Of a stretch of 45,407 nucleotides of DNA, positions 11,099-21,765 are shown piece after piece (position 1 is the first letter of the stretch; each line of letters opens with the position of its first letter). This stretch comes from Paramecium sonneborni. Lineage: Eukaryota; Ciliophora; Oligohymenophorea; Peniculida; Parameciidae. Both the position numbers and the translations under genes were made by a program. The notes beneath the pieces are model-generated. The model saw only the letters and a list, made by a program, of their open reading frames with translations, did no database searches and was not told where the DNA came from. The stretch spans positions 79,133 to 124,539 of the forward strand of contig CAJJDN010000133.1 of NCBI GenBank assembly GCA_905182985.1. Reading direction: 5' to 3'.

Positions 11099-12869
11099 AT
11101 GGACAAAACTCTACAAAGAATTATTAGATATACATAAAAACAGATAGACTCTAATTAAAATTGTTATTTTGATCGATATGCATTTAATTACACCAGAGAT
11201 CTCTTAGGAGAAGGATCTTTTGGTAGGTTATAATTTCTAAGAACATTAGTGTGTATAGAGGAACTCATGCAAATTCCTTTGTAGCTATTAAGATCCTTAA
11301 TCTTAAGCATTATGATAACCCTGTCTATAAGTAAGCTCTCAAAAATGAAATTACACTCATGATGGAACTTTAGAGTCCTAATGTTGTAAGAATCTTAGAT
11401 GTATAACCTATCCAAAATACAAGGCACTTTGTGATTAACATGATAATGAACTCTTTTTAATCATTGAATATTGTGAAGGAGGTGATCTACGTCATCTTTT
11501 GTCTCATTAACCAAACCAAAGATTTCCAGAGTCTGCTGCTATTGCTATCATATCTTAAACCATCTAAGGATTAACAGAATTATTACACAAAAATTATATG
11601 CATCGTGATATTAAAGTAATTCATTAATATCCAATTAGCCTGATAACATTCTTCTTAAATAAAATACTTATAAAATTGCTGATTTTGGTCTGGCTGCAAA
11701 AATTCCTCCAAAATAAGTATTAAGAGGTATCATTTTCTTTCTCATATTTATTAGCTTAAGCAGGAACTCCTTTATATATGTCACCTCAAGTTTTAGAATG
11801 TAAAGAATACTCTAATAAATGTGATATTTGGTCATTAGGTTTAGTCTTATATGAACTTATTTTTGGTAGAACTCCTTGGTTATGCAGAAGTTTTGATACT
11901 TATCTAATGGAAATTAAAACGAAACCTTTACAATTCCCTTATGAAATTGAAATTTCATTTAATGTTAAAGATTTCATTAAAAGATGTTTAAAAATTGAAG
12001 AATAAAATCGTATAAGTTGGACAGAATTGTTAAAGCATCCAATGTTATAAAATCAAGGGAAATTGAAGCGATAAGGTACTTAGGAAAGATTAAATTTTTC
12101 TGTTTTAGAAAGAGAATATTTATATAATATTTAATTAGTATGTGCTTAACATAATTTCCAAGCCAAAGATCTAATGAAATAATGTGGAAAGACTCATATA
12201 AATTAATAAGAATTTTAAAATATGTTAAGAAAAATTATGAATTAAAACAATGAAGAAATTGGTAAAAAATTGTTTTAAAAATTTGATTATTCCAAAGATG
12301 GATTGATAAGTGCATAAGAGTTTGAATATTTATTTAGTGAATATGATTTTGCACCTCTTAATACTATTGCTGTTTAAATCATTTATGAATTATAAGCTAT
12401 TATTAAAATGTATTCAATATCTTTAAAATAATTATTTGAACAATTAGATTAAGATAAGAATGGTTTTCTTGATCAAAAAGAATTTGAATTTCTAATTAAA
12501 AAGATTGCACCTAAATTATCCTAAGAAAATATATAAGAAATATTCGAAAATTTTGATTAAGATAAAGATGGAAAAATTAGTCTAAAAGAATTATAATTTG
12601 TTTTGTAGAGTAAGAATTATCAAAAATTAAAATTAATTTTGAATAGGATTCGTGAAACTTTAATGAAAAAATCTGTTTCTGTTAGTACATTGTTTTCCTA
12701 AGTTGACAAGTAATAGAAAGGATTTATAAATTTCAAGGATTTTGAATATTTAATGAGTAAATTAGATTAATTAAACAGATCTGATATTTGGGATCTTTTT
12801 AATTTGTTTGATGAAGATGAAAATGGGAAAATATCATTAAGTGAATTTTAAACATTGTTAAATTTATGA
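11099..12869 (+). CDS. Ca-dependent protein kinase: kinase domain plus five EF-hands
   Basis: Five exons (introns 11227-11249, 11401-11423, 11616-11638, 11727-11754) give 557 residues. The kinase domain covers about residues 28-300: Gly loop GEGSFGSV, Lys in VAIKIL, hinge LIIEYCEGGDL, catalytic loop YMHRDIKPDN, DFG in IADFGLA, then AGTPLYMSPQ and CDIWSLG. It is complete and looks active. The C-terminal half holds five EF-hand loops: DYSKDGLISAQEF, DQDKNGFLDQKEF, DQDKDGKISLKEL, DKQQKGFINFKDF and DEDENGKISLSEF. The fourth lacks acidic ligands at some positions. This is the CDPK layout of plants, apicomplexans and ciliates, with the usual four hands extended to five. The second intron ends in AAG, but only its removal restores the hinge. 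Confidence 0.9.
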
Positions 12870-13010
12870 TTTAAAGAAAAGTATATTTAAAATAATTGAA
12901 CACTTTTATTAAAATTAATAAATTTTTTGACCACACTAAATTTCACTAATTCAATAAATTAAATACTATTTTGCTTTCTTCTAAGTTTTAATTTTTTTCT
13001 ATATAAAAAT

Positions 13011-14440
13011 GGAAGAAGATTTGAAAAAGCTCACACAAATAGAACAAATAGTTGAAAAGAATAAAAAATTATTAGAGTTTATAAGTAGTCTATAATTCTA
13101 TGATATATAACTATTTTATGCAGTGAAAATGATTGATATAAATCTTAAAATAGCTTTTTAAAATTTGGAGAAAGCAGTGATATTATTTTAAAATACATCA
13201 GCTATACTTTATAGTAGGATTACAAAATAAATTAGAATAAATTCAAAAAGTGTTCGATCTTAAATAAAATTTGCTTATAATTTTTGGTGGAGTGAATAAT
13301 TATTTAGGTTTACAATTAAGAAACTTATTTTTATATTAATTGAATTTAGCTATATGATTATAATGTATAATTAAGAAAAATTGTTTTATTATTGGCTTTC
13401 GAGAGGAGATCTATTTAATCAATAAAGAATTTAATTCTTCAACAATTAAGAATTTTAAAGTATCATTTTTTAGAATAATTATTTTTCTTAGGTATTTAGA
13501 AGTATGGTATATCCTACTGAAAGTTGGGATTTTCTCTAAGAATTTGAATCAGTAAATGAATGGTAAGAGTTTTTTGATTCACATTTCCTTAGATATTTGA
13601 AAATAGAGATTATTGATTTTCATCAAGCAGAATATCATTGTACTTTGACTTAATTGAGGTAATTAGATTATGCTTAAATATTTAGAATTTTTAGATAAAC
13701 ATTCATTGGAGATCTAATATAATTTCATTCAAGATATTAATTGTAATTACCGAAAATAGAACTAATAAAGGAAGTAATGAAATAACCAAAAAGAATAAAA
13801 AATCTATGTAATTAGATAATGAATAAATATGGAAACTCCAACAAATCTACACACAGTTATTTAGATTATATATTTGATTTATCATAGTCAAGTTAGATGA
13901 ACTCCAAAATTTAGATCAATATTTGTAATTCCTTTCGAATCTAATCAATCATTATATAAGGTGGCTGCATAAAACATAGTTATTTTATCTCATAAGCTTT
14001 CATTATTAAAGTTATTAAAGGAATAATTATAATCTATTTTTAAAACTAAGTTGAAAAAGAGAAGTAAAATCAAAAATATATTGATTATATTAATAATTAT
14101 TATTAAAACTCTAATAATAGCGTAATATTTATAATAATTTAGATGAATTGATAAAGCAGCTGAATAGTTATACTAATTTTGTATATTAATCTTATTTATT
14201 TTTTATGTTGGATTCTAATTATCAAATCATGTTAAATTAGGAACAACAGAAATTAATAGATATTAATTCAAAACAAAAAGAGTATTCCAGATACTATTTC
14301 TGTGTGTCCAATTTTTGTGAATGGTAGTAAAAGATTAATGATAAAAATGGTCATCATGTAAATAAAAAGTAAATGATAATAATAAGAAAAAGAGGAATTT
14401 TGTTATTTGATTTATATTTTACTATTTAGTTAAAATATTT
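13011..14440 (+). pseudogene. Decayed or unresolved gene, family unknown
   Basis: An ATG at 13009 opens MEEDLKKLTQIEQIVEKNKK and LLEFISSLQFYDIQLFYA, but afterwards protein-like sequence jumps among all three frames: LEQIQKVFDLKQNLLIIFGG, NCFIIGFREEIYLINKEF, WDFLQEFESVNEWQEFFDSH, VIPFESNQSLYKVAAQNIV, LDSNYQIMLNQEQQKLIDI. Introns placed at plausible borders leave in-frame TGAs. The pieces suggest a protein of about 450 residues. The family was not recognised. A gene with several frameshifts is the simplest reading; missed introns are the alternative. The last fragment runs into the start of the next gene. Confidence 0.45.
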
Positions 14441-14457
14441 AATTCATAAAATAATTA

Positions 14458-15499
14458 ATGTTCCCAAGTAAATTGTATGATTTACAATTAACACCTTCGC
14501 TGAATAAGTTTAATTCTGATTATGAAAGTGCAAAATTAATAGAGTCATTTAAATAACTATTAATTGAAGACGATAAAGAAATAGTCACATCGGCTATGGT
14601 ATTGAGCTTAAATCAAAAAATTAGGATCTGATGAAAGCAATATCTTATTCTCTATACGGTACATGGTATTATTGGAAAGTGTTGAATGAAATTTGTAGAG
14701 GCGACGATCTTAATACCATTAGTTAGTAATTGTAGAGAAAAATCATAATTTATGATATTTGTGAAATTGAAGATTTGAAATGTTAAGTGATTAATTTTGG
14801 ATATAAGAAACGCATTTATTTGGCTCGATATTTAAATTACTTTTATGTAGTGGATAAAAAGGGTACATCTGAAAAACATAAACTTGTTAAAGATATATTA
14901 ATGGATGTTATAAATGAAATAATAGGATTACCTATTAGAAGACATAAAAGATCTTATTCAGATGCATTTAAGTATCTATCAGATTAGAAGGATAATCGAA
15001 CAAATAAAGTTAATATTAAAAATGTACCATTATCTCCTTCAAATATATCACGTACAAGTTTATAAATGCAATTATTGGATGAAATTAATTAAGAGAGCGA
15101 TCTATTATTGAAAGAATGCGATTCTTTAATTAATTCCCCAAGTCCTTAGAATGATCTATTGCAATCTCTCAATTTAAATTTATAAGAAGGAACAAATATA
15201 TTATCTAATGTAAATTATATTATTAAAGTCATGTTTAGATAAGATATTTTGGAACATTAAAATTTTATGATGAAGCAAGATCTTATGGATTCATAATAAT
15301 GGATATGGATGGAAGTGATTTATTTGTTCATAGTGATGATTTAACTAAAGCTGGTATGAGTAAGGATTTCTTAAGAACAGCTAAACATGGAAATATTATA
15401 AGATTTTCATTTCTTATTCTTGAATACTTTGGAAAATATAATAAAAGTAGAAAAGCTGTTGACTTATAGTTTATTTAAGGTCAACCTTATTTCATGTGA
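14458..15499 (+). CDS. Cold-shock-domain protein with unknown N-terminal domain
   Basis: Three exons (introns 14599-14624, 26 nt, and 15210-15238, 29 nt) give 328 residues. The last 90 residues form a cold-shock domain: YFGTLKFYDEARSYGFI with RNP1 SYGFI, then DLFVHSDD as RNP2, then HGNIIRFSF. CSDs bind single-stranded RNA or DNA. The first 150 residues are predicted globular (ISYSLYGTWYYWKVLNEICR, then IYLARYLNYFYVV and IIGLPIRRHKRSY) and match nothing I know. A Ser/Asn/Gln-rich linker joins them. The intron just before the CSD marks the junction. A role in RNA binding or translation is inference from the CSD alone. Confidence 0.8.
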
Positions 15500-15689
15500 T
15501 ATTTATATGTATATTTTACTAATATAAGTTAATTTAGTTGTGTTAATCAAAACAAGAATATACTTTTATAGATTCAATTATTAATATAAATTCTATTTTA
15601 CTCTTTTATAACAATTTATATATTACATAAGTTATATATATAATATAAAGAATCATAACTTCTTATTCTTAATCTACTTTATTTTTAGA

Positions 15690-16715
15690 AACAATTCTTA
15701 TCAAAGATACATAAACTAGTAACAATAATGCAGTTTACAAATTGGTATAAATTGAAAATTAAGGTTAGTATACTAGCTCAATCTATAAAACAATTTTATA
15801 TCCCTCAAATAACTCCCACATTCTTCACATTCATTTTAAAAGACCAAAAGCAATTCCAAGTTACTAGTTTTAAAATTAGATGAATAGGAAGAATTAAAAT
15901 AGTCAAATAAAATGAAGAACATAATACAAGAGATATTAATAGTAATGTGTTCTTAAAATTTATTGGATTCTAATTGAAATAATCTTAAATTATATAAATA
16001 CAAGGTATCATGTTTTTATACTCAATCAATAAATTACAATGAATCCATATCAAAAATCTATGTGTACAATAAAAATATCCCAATAATAGATTTAAATAAT
16101 GCTACAAAAAATAAGGGATTTTTTTATATGACTCTTGTTGATTAGTGGCTAAATTTCCATTTGACTAAATAAACTACATTATCATTATTTAAAAATGAAA
16201 CAAACTAAGCTCTAATTCACATTCCTAAAATAATTATTAATACTTTTTTGATTATGATTAGTTTATATGATATGTTTAACAAATAAACCAAAACTAAACT
16301 TATTAGTAGACCTTCAAATCATTTATAAATTAAAGACTTTAGATACAATACTTAATATCCAATGAACTGCTAAAAGTAAACCATTAGATAGAGTATATTC
16401 TCTTATCACCATTATGCCTTACCATATATCAATATAGTAGAAAATATAAATATACTATCTCTTACTCCAATCTCATATATTGATAGCATGTTCAAAAATA
16501 AAAAACATGTTATTGGAAGAATTGAATGTCTTTATTTGATTGTAATGATTATTTCATCTATGTTATAATTAATTTATTGTTAACTCTTATCAAATTTAAT
16601 TAAATTAATAATAATAATGAAAAACATATACTTGTTATATATTTCTGTAAATTCAGATTAGTTATCAGTTATCATTCGATTATCAATCCCTACTCTGACT
16701 CAATTATTAGTTTGA
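15690..16715 (+). pseudogene. Interrupted gene with one in-frame TGA, family unknown
   Basis: From about 15690 the frame reads ILIKDTQTSNNNAVYKLVQI, YTSSIYKTILYPSNNSHIL and HFKRPKAIP. After removal of a 20-nt intron (15860-15879) it continues NEQEELKQSNKMKNIIQEIL and LLDSN, reaches TGA 15975-15977, and continues in the same frame as NNLKLYKYKVSCFYTQSINY, VYNKNIPIIDLNNATKNKGF, FFYMTLVDQWLNFHL and further to TGA 16713-16715. The last 60 codons are less protein-like. No ATG was found for the 5' end. No intron can remove the internal TGA. I read it as a broken gene. Family unknown. Confidence 0.45.
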
Positions 16716-16952
16716 CGGTATTCTCATCTAATTATTCCCATTTTTAATCTTCTTTGTTCAGAATCTTTTTAATTTTAAAATTGAGAATAGTTTCTCTATT
16801 CTATACAATAATTGATATAAATTACTTAATTAGTATGATTTATTAAAAATATAAACTTACCCCTTTTAATTTAAATTATCTAATCCACTTCATGAACATC
16901 TGTTTATTCTTCTTCTAACCATCCACATTATTATTCAAATTAAACAATTTTA

Positions 16953-18238
16953 TCATCCATTACAGTTTATATCAACCCCTACAATAAATATAATTAATAC
17001 TGAGCCAATAGCAAGAGCATTTAAGATTTATGCCTAAGTATACACTCCATTATTTTCAAATAATGTTTTTGGTTAGAATTGTTTATGTTATAATTTAGAC
17101 AATCTAAAATCAAATCCTAACCCTCCCTCTTTAATAGTTCTACAAAGAACAGGATAATCTAAATCTTATATTATACTGATTCCATTAGGTAATAAATCAT
17201 GGATCAAATCATTTGCTAACATTAAGTATACAGCTGCATCTATATCATCCTAAATATCAATATTAGAAAATTTAAATCCATCTATTTAATATTCTGTAAT
17301 CCAATAAGATATATTTGATAACAATAATCTTAATACTTCCCATTTTCCATAATCTAATTGATCCATTCCCTCTTTCAAATACTGAAAAGCACTTCCATCC
17401 CAATTACTTAAGTAATTTTTAATTAGTTCATGATCAATTTCCATTATCACTGAAAAACCCTTATCATGAACTATATCTATATTCTTTTTTAAGTTATCTG
17501 GTGTTATTTAATTTATGTCCAGTTGCATCAATAATTATTATGTTATCATTATTGTATTGTAACCAATTACTTCTGTAACTTCTGTAATCATTTGTTTTAT
17601 CACTTTCAAACCTTTACTTTGTTGTTTTTATTACAATTGTTTTTATTGAAATTCATACCTATTGTCTGGATTCCAAAATATTGCTTGCTCTCCCTTTTTT
17701 ACATTACTCCATACTGAAGCTCTTTCGAATTCATTACAATATGTTATTAATTTGCTTCCATGTTATATTTAATGATTATCATCATCATCTTTTGGAATAA
17801 ACACTTCCCAATTTCCACCATTGTCAGTAGTACAACCATATTCATTCAATTTTAATTCTTTAGCATTTGGTGCCCATTCTCTATAAGTTATTCCTGTATC
17901 AGATACAATAAATCCATATTTTTAATATCTACTTACACATTTTATAATACCCTTTAGCAAATTCTTTAATTGATGATTCCACTTTGATTATTTGTTCCAA
18001 TACCTAAAAAAACTTCTCATTTCTATTTTGAATCACTTCTTTCAATTCAGGCTCTTCTATTACTGTTTACAATTGATCAACGTTCTTCTCATACTTTTAC
18101 ATGAATTCCTCGTTCTCAAATACTGATTACTAACAATATTTAAAAACACTCTACTTGATAAAATAAAGAATTTTTCTTAGACAATTTTCTATTTGGAACC
18201 TTTCTAGATAGAGCTGTGCCTTAATCAATATAATTCAT
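16953..18238 (-). CDS. Glycogen branching enzyme homolog, truncated and catalytically dead
   Basis: Three exons (introns 18130-18154 and 17929-17950) give 412 residues, against about 650-700 for eukaryotic branching enzymes. The N-terminal CBM48-like part is clear: AKGYQKYGFIVSDTGITYRE, then WAPNAKELKLNEYG, GGNWEVFIP and HGSKL. GH13-like segments follow: GYNTIMI, TPDNLKKNIDIVHDKGFSVI, LDYGKWEVLRLLLSNISYWI, YLMLANDLIH and EGGLGFDFRLSKL. The catalytic motifs are gone. The family's DVVHSH is EIDHEL, the nucleophile motif GFRFDGV is GFKFSNI (Asp to Ser), the acid/base Glu of AEDVSG is Gln (IQDLDY), and the ESHDQ region and C-terminal beta domain are absent. A segment around YGSFGYHV is also deleted. 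It may be a glycogen-binding or regulatory pseudoenzyme, or a late-stage pseudogene with an open frame. Confidence 0.8.
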
Positions 18239-18461
18239 ATATTTTTATATTTATTATTAACAATATCATATATTTTATTTTTAAACCCTCTCTCTCTCTA
18301 CTAAAGAGAAAACCATTCATGTATCAAAAAATTAATTATTTTCTATAAAATCTAAATCTTTCTAAAAAAAAACTGAATAAATTAGTTAAATATATATATA
18401 TATATTACATTATGATTAGATATTTAAATCTAAGTAATAATACAATGATTGTATATCAAAT

Positions 18462-18899
18462 TCATTTCAATGGTTACGTTTTCTATTTAGTATTGTCAAT
18501 TAATCTTCTTCTTTTTTAATGAATTATAGACTATTTCTTTTTTTTTACTTAGTCCTAAAAATATAGAATCCTTTTTTTCTTCCACTTACTTAAATCATTG
18601 ATTTTCATAGGTTAGTTATCTTAAAATCTATCTATTTCTATTTTCTAAGATATCAATTTCGGATAAATTGATTTTATTCCGCCTTAATAATCTTAATCAT
18701 GTAGAGTTTAAGATAATTCATGATAATCATTATCATTTTCCTCTGTTTTATTGATTATTGAACCAGAAATATCCTCTTCCTCATCTGAATTATGGAAAGA
18801 GTTAATCTTATATTAGATTTATGGGAGCATTTTTGTTATCTGCATTACTATTAATAATTGATTGTTCAAATAAATAAATATAATCACAATCTTTAACAT
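18462..18899 (-). CDS. Small charged protein, unknown
   Basis: Single exon, 145 residues from ATG 18899. The clearly coding part is an acidic stretch (FHNSDEEEDISGSIINKTEE) followed by a strongly basic C-terminus (SKWKKKRILYF, KKKKQSIIHQKRRRLI). The first 25 residues (MLKIVIIFIYLNNQLLIVM) are hydrophobic and less certain; a start at an internal Met (residues 19 or 24) is possible. The acidic-then-basic composition suggests a nuclear or nucleolar protein. No family recognised. It lies about 220 bp upstream of, and in the same direction as, the branching-enzyme homolog. Confidence 0.55.
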
Positions 18900-19530
18900 A
18901 CTCTCTCTATCACACTCTATTTTGAAGAAAAACAAGATAAATCAAGCCATATTATGGCGTTGTAAATTTATTTGAAATTCATAATTATTTTGAAGATAAT
19001 ATTTACTATATTATTAAATAAGAAATTGTATTTTTGAAATCTATCTGATTATTTCTCTTTATACATACTATTCAATATCAAATAACATATCTATTATAAT
19101 TATTGTATTCTTTTCTTATTTATTCTCTTTTTCTAATCTTAACTGACTAATAAAATTTGCGTGATTTCTATAAAACTAAACCATCCTTTATCTTTATAAA
19201 CAAAAATATTCAAATATATAAGAAATCCACTTGGGAAATTATCACTACACTATTATTATAGTGATTAGTTGTCTCTATAATTAACTCATAATTAATTGAA
19301 GTATTTTTATGTATACAATGTATTTTATTCCAATACTGTAACTAAAATTCAACATAGCCAAAAAATCTCAAAAGTAGAAGAAAATGGCTTTGTATAAGTT
19401 TGTATAATAAATAAAAACTTTTAACTAATCTTCTTATATAGATATTTTTATTTTAAGTTTATTCTTAACTAACAATTATTTTTTGTAATTTGAATATAAC
19501 AAGTTGATTGTTTTACCATTTCTTTTCAAT
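18900..19530. other. AT-rich intergenic stretch
   Basis: About 630 bases with no convincing coding frame on either strand. It should include the promoter of the minus-strand gene that starts at 18899. Confidence 0.5.
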
Positions 19531-19795
19531 TAATATAGTTCTAAAATGAGTTATGCTTATTCCATTTTAGCTTCTTCATTTTGATTACATTGTTCATTAA
19601 GTGATTTATGACAATCTTTTACTAATATTCTTTTTGGGTAATAATCTCATCAAAATCCTCTAGATAGTATTAACTTTAGTATGTTTTTATTCAGTTGTTA
19701 TACTACTAGTTTTCCAGGATGTAAATCAAACTAATTTCATGATTTATCATCTATATTTTTTTTACACTTTCACAACATTCTTTTTACATGCATAA
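19530..19795 (-). pseudogene. Remnant of a small Cys-containing protein gene
   Basis: The minus strand carries short protein-like pieces in different frames. One is CMQKECCESVKK, another is NQFDLHPGKLVVQQLNKNIL preceded by a TGA, then LEDFDEIITQKEY, and then KDCHKSLNEQCNQNEEAKME. The C(x3)CC and C(x8)C spacing is faintly reminiscent of small CHCH-type mitochondrial proteins, but this is weak. At least one TGA and two frame changes separate the pieces. Probably a decayed gene of about 90 codons. Confidence 0.3.
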
Positions 19796-20303
19796 ACTTA
19801 TTAGAGATAGGTTTTAGATTTAATATAGTACAGAGACATCATTGTGTTAACTTAAAAAAAAATATTTAAACTGAATACAAACAGGATCAATTATGTGAAA
19901 AAATATCTATCTGAATTATTATGTGAGCTAATGTAAATTAATTTTTAATTGTAGAATTTTCAAGACTTCTAAAAATATTCAAGTATTATTAAGTTAATTT
20001 ATGTGAATATTTTTGATGATAAAATAGTTATCAACTTAAAGACTTTTTTTTAATTTGAGTACTGATATAATTATAAAAAGTTTTAAATATTTTTATGTTC
20101 TATAAAAGTGAGAATAATCATTTTCAGAAAGTAAGTTTGATATATTACTTTTTTTAGATAAAATAAGAGGAAGAGAGAGATTATTTTATTTTTTTATTTA
20201 ATTAGATAAATTTAATTTTGTTTTCTTGAATTTAGATTAGACATACATAGATGTAGTTTTATAGAATAATAAAATTACTTTAATATTATTTAGATTAATA
20301 ATT
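19796..20303. other. AT-rich intergenic stretch
   Basis: About 500 bases, dominated by A and T, with no readable coding frame. It includes the 5' leader and promoter of the plus-strand gene at 20304. Confidence 0.5.
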
Positions 20304-21138
20304 ATGGTATATAAAATAAGAAATAAATCATTCTTTTGGACTAGAGCCGGATGGAAGAATAATTGGCATCCAAAAAATTTTAATGCACCTCGTCCTTCTA
20401 GCTCTGAATTTACAATAGGTATTAGATGTCGTTATGATCATAACTCATTTTTAAGAGGTTTTGAGATTTGTTGATTAGATTAGCATATCATTCATATAGG
20501 AAGATTTCAAGACATTGTAAACAATATTTCTATGGGAATAAAGAATTAGAAGAATTATTTTAAATGGGTTTAAGAACATTTTTCATTGTTCCACATATAG
20601 CTGAATGTTAAGTTACATAAATTAAACATGGTGGTGAAAGGAGAATGGTTGATTAAATAGATAGAGATTTTGAATTAGTGTCATATAATTCACATCCATA
20701 TTAATTATTTACATATACAGTATGGAATCAGTATTTAGCAAATTAATAAGAAGCTTATGAATAAAGAAAGAATGGAAATAAAGCTATTGAAGATTAAGTG
20801 ATTGATCATATTAGGTAAATATAAATTTAAAAAGTAAGTGAATTAGTCAAAGATGAAAAGAGTAAGTTGGGTCCTGGTAAATAATTAAGTATTGAAAGGA
20901 CAGCTGAAATTGTTATGAATGTTATGAGATAATTAAGAAGTGCATAATAGAGACCAAATTTGAATAATAGGTAAATTATTAAATTTAAAATCTTAGACGA
21001 GCAGATGGTGAATTTGATGATTTCTTAGAATAAAGAAGGCCTTTTACAGCACCTAATAATCAATCAGCAACTCATAGAGTAATAATATTATAGGAAAAAT
21101 CAATTAAAATTAAAAATATCATTTATCAAGTTATTTGA
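20304..21138 (+). CDS. Hypothetical basic protein, possibly organellar
   Basis: Three exons (introns 20458-20483 and 20971-20996, both 26 nt) give 260 residues. It begins MVYKIRNKSFFWTRAGWKNN and contains IGIRCRYDHNSF, AYHSYRKISRHCKQYFYGN and LFQMGLRTFFIVPHIAECQV, then helical, charged sequence (QRKNGNKAIEDQVIDHIR) and RADGEFDDFLEQRRPFTAP. The Arg/Lys/Trp/aromatic-rich start fits a mitochondrial or ribosome-associated protein, but this is only composition. Family not recognised. The last 39 bases overlap the 3' end of the convergent gene on the other strand. Confidence 0.75.
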
Positions 21139-21723
21139 TTAATCTATAGCAGTTCTACGTCTTAATCTTTTCTTATATTTTTTTTAATCTTCTCTATCTT
21201 CTTCTTCTGAATCCTCATTGATGAAATTATTAACATATTCATTTTGAGTTTTTTTTATAGTACTTATATATTTCTTTTTCTTATTTTGAACTTCTTTCTC
21301 ATTTAAATTATCCTCATTATTTTCTTTATTCTAATCACTTTATTTCTTATTATTCTTCTTTAGATTCATTTTATTATTGAAAAGATGTGTGAATACAAGC
21401 TCTTCAAGATTTATAATTTTTTCTTAAAGTTCTTCAAATTATTTTTCAATCGCTTCAGAATTATTAGATTTTTCTTCAGCTTCCCTTACACTTTATTTAA
21501 TGCTTAAAGTTTATTTTTGAACTTTCCAAAATAAGTCTTAAATATCTGAAGCTTCACAATCAATCATCTAAATTACAGATTATAATTTTGTAATTTGTTG
21601 TGTTTTTTCTAAAAGATCTTTTTTAACTTAAACTAATTGTTATTACACTAAAAATCATAAAATAAATTTACAATCTGATGAAAATTTTAAGGCTTCTAAA
21701 CATTATTCTTTTAATTTCTTCAT
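21100..21723 (-). CDS. Coiled-coil protein with acidic and basic tail
   Basis: Two exons (intron 21648-21671, 24 nt) give 199 residues. Residues 1-115 are heptad-rich coiled coil: MKKLKEQCLEALKFSSDLQQ, VQVKKDLLEKTQQITKLQSV, EAIEKQFEELQEKIINLEEL. A Lys/Asn/Glu-rich tail follows with EDSEEEDREDQKKYKKRLRR. No known domain. Such proteins often serve in centriolar, basal-body or nuclear complexes, but nothing here decides. It ends inside the 3' end of the convergent plus-strand gene, and its start is only 42 bp from the stop of the PP2A scaffold gene, which has the same orientation. Confidence 0.8.
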
Positions 21724-21765
21724 ATGTATAAAATTATATAATTATATATATATTATTTTTGCAAT

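Noticed and set aside
9164..15977. Selenocysteine at the lone in-frame TGAs
   Set aside because: The surrounding sequence shows no redox motif and no selenoprotein family is recognisable; a SECIS element cannot be judged by eye.
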